Source of the DNA: Sphingomonadaceae bacterium
GTDB lineage: Bacteria > Pseudomonadota > Alphaproteobacteria > Sphingomonadales > Sphingomonadaceae
Assembly: GCA_021300355.1 (NCBI GenBank)
Contig: JAJTEF010000015.1
Location: forward strand, 1-59,354
Length of the DNA stretch: 59,354 nucleotides
Reading direction: 5' to 3'
Below are positions 58,454-59,354 of this stretch, in pieces. The notes under the pieces are model-generated. The model was given only the letters and a program-made list of their open reading frames with translations, was not told where the DNA came from and searched no databases. Made by a program: the position numbers and the translations under genes. The first letter of the stretch is position 1; the number at the start of each line of letters is the position of its first letter.

Positions 58454-58501
58454 CCGCTCTTCCCTCTACCTTGGCGTTGCATACGTATGCATTAGCATCC
58501 G

Positions 58502-58523
58502 AAAAAAACGGGGCAAGGCCCCG
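58502..58523 (-). terminator. Rho-independent terminator of pgk
   Basis: CGGGGC at 58509-58514 pairs with GCCCCG at 58518-58523 around a 3-base loop. On the minus strand it is followed by seven T residues (58502-58508). It starts 6 bases after the pgk stop. Confidence 0.85.
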
Positions 58524-58528
58524 CATGT

Positions 58529-59354
58529 CTAAATTATATTCAAAGCATCCACGCCCGGAAGCGGCTTGCCTTCCATCCACTCTAAAAACGCGCCGCCAGC
58601 GGTCGAAACAAAGGTGAAATCTTCCGTCACACCAGCATGGGCTAGCGCTGCCACCGTATCGCCGCCCCCCGCAACCGAGACGAGCGAGCCTTCACGCGTC
58701 AACGCCGCCGCAGTGCGGGCCAATGAGACCGTCGCCGCGTCAAATGGCTCCATCTCAAATGCGCCAAGCGGTCCGTTCCAGACCAAGGTCCGGCATGTTT
58801 TCAGGACATCAGCCAGGGCCTCAACCGCCGCAGGCCCGACATCAAGGATCATTTCATCCGCCGCCACTTCATGGACATTGACCGTGCGTACGGGTGGATT
58901 TGCGCGAAATTCGAGCGACGTCACAACGTCATAGGGCAGATGCACAGTGCAGCCTGCAACGTCCGCCGCATCCAAAATGGCATTCGCCGTTCCGGCAAGA
59001 TCATGTTCGCACAGCGACTTGCCAACATTGATCCCCCGGGCAGCAAGAAAGGTGTTCGCCATACCGCCGCCAATGATCAAATGATCGACCTGCTTGACCA
59101 GATTGTTCAGCACGTCGAGCTTGCTCGATACCTTTGCGCCGCCGACGACGGCAGCGACCGGGTGCTCCGGTGAACCCAGCGCGGCTTCCAACGCTTTCAG
59201 TTCCGCTTCCATCGAACGACCAGCATAGGCTGGCAAAATATGTGCGAGACCTTCGGTCGACATATGCGCGCGATGTGCCGCCGAAAAGGCGTCATTTACG
59301 TAATAGTCTCCATTTGCAGCCACGGCGCGCGCAAGTTCGGGGTCGTTTTGTTCC
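58529..59354 (-). CDS. pgk: Phosphoglycerate kinase, 5' end outside window
   Basis: The window holds about the last 275 codons of PGK, which makes ATP from 1,3-bisphosphoglycerate. The frame stays open to the window edge ([23 protein letters not shown]), so the N-terminal half is missing. The visible part has [43 protein letters not shown] and the ATP-binding [12 protein letters not shown]. The stop is followed by a clear terminator. The apparent ATG at 59323 is internal. Confidence 0.96.
   Translation of the reverse strand, partial: EQNDPELARAVAANGDYYVNDAFSAAHRAHMSTEGLAHILPAYAGRSMEAELKALEAALGSPEHPVAAVVGGAKVSSKLDVLNNLVKQVDHLIIGGGMANTFLAARGINVGKSLCEHDLAGTANAILDAADVAGCTVHLPYDVVTSLEFRANPPVRTVNVHEVAADEMILDVGPAAVEALADVLKTCRTLVWNGPLGAFEMEPFDAATVSLARTAAALTREGSLVSVAGGGDTVAALAHAGVTEDFTFVSTAGGAFLEWMEGKPLPGVDALNII

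Noticed and set aside
1-59354. CRISPR arrays, insertion sequences, prophage or integrase genes
   Set aside because: No regularly spaced repeats, transposase or phage-like genes were seen on either strand.

Overview
This window is chromosomal core sequence from an alphaproteobacterium, most likely a member of the Sphingomonadales (Sphingorhabdus/Sphingopyxis-like). The reasons are: a complete 14-subunit nuoA-N operon with separate nuoC and nuoD followed by birA, coaX, RNase J and a DUF1467 gene; GTTC-N7-GTTC (alphaproteobacterial type) LexA boxes; a ROSE-like RNA thermometer on an hsp20 gene; a trpE-G-D-C-moaC-moeA-lexA string; and a DUF2336 gene. The family assignment rests on recognised gene content and order, not on a database search. 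I saw no tRNA, rRNA, insertion sequence, prophage or CRISPR array.

Layout. 1-6.7 kb: a secreted TPR-like protein (cut by the window edge), ETF-ubiquinone oxidoreductase, a UDG-like protein, a lytic transglycosylase with a one-base frameshift, moaB, and a radical SAM protein preceded by a LexA box. 6.7-14.3 kb, minus strand: a fatty acyl-CoA ligase, dnaE, glutathione peroxidase and the lolD/lolC lipoprotein-release genes. 14.3-15.3 kb: a probable small RNA ending in a 12-bp intrinsic terminator, then a sigma-32 type promoter, a three-hairpin leader that sequesters the ribosome binding site, and hsp20. 15.4-18.3 kb, minus: pyrG, secG, tpiA. 18.5-27.7 kb, plus: a PpiD/SurA-like foldase, the trp genes interrupted by an exported alpha/beta hydrolase, moaC, moeA and lexA. 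27.7-29.7 kb: a decayed comEC pseudogene. 29.9-37.3 kb: citrate synthase, then a poorly characterised group comprising a sensor kinase truncated by a stop codon, a DUF2336 protein, an Hpt-like/NTP-transferase-like membrane protein, and a divergent 762-residue membrane-anchored coiled-coil protein. 37.3-55.3 kb, minus: DUF1467, RNase J, coaX, birA and the nuo operon. 55.4-59.4 kb, minus: suhB-like phosphatase, efp, thiE, class I aldolase and the end of pgk.

Most genes are tightly packed, with many ATGA, GTGA or TAATG stop/start overlaps, so long co-transcribed units are expected (trpE to moeA; nuoA to DUF1467). Two small membrane-protein genes of 59 and 45 codons sit translationally coupled between nuoD/nuoE and nuoE/nuoF.

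The most notable observations are: the SOS box upstream of the radical SAM gene; the three-copy GTTC array over the lexA promoter; the heat-responsive hsp20 leader and the unassigned RNA beside it; the two small nuo-operon peptides; and a cluster of damaged genes (comEC with several lesions, a histidine kinase with an ochre codon, an apparently shortened Hpt domain fused to the next gene, a frameshifted transglycosylase). This last pattern suggests ongoing gene loss, although single-base lesions could also be sequencing errors.
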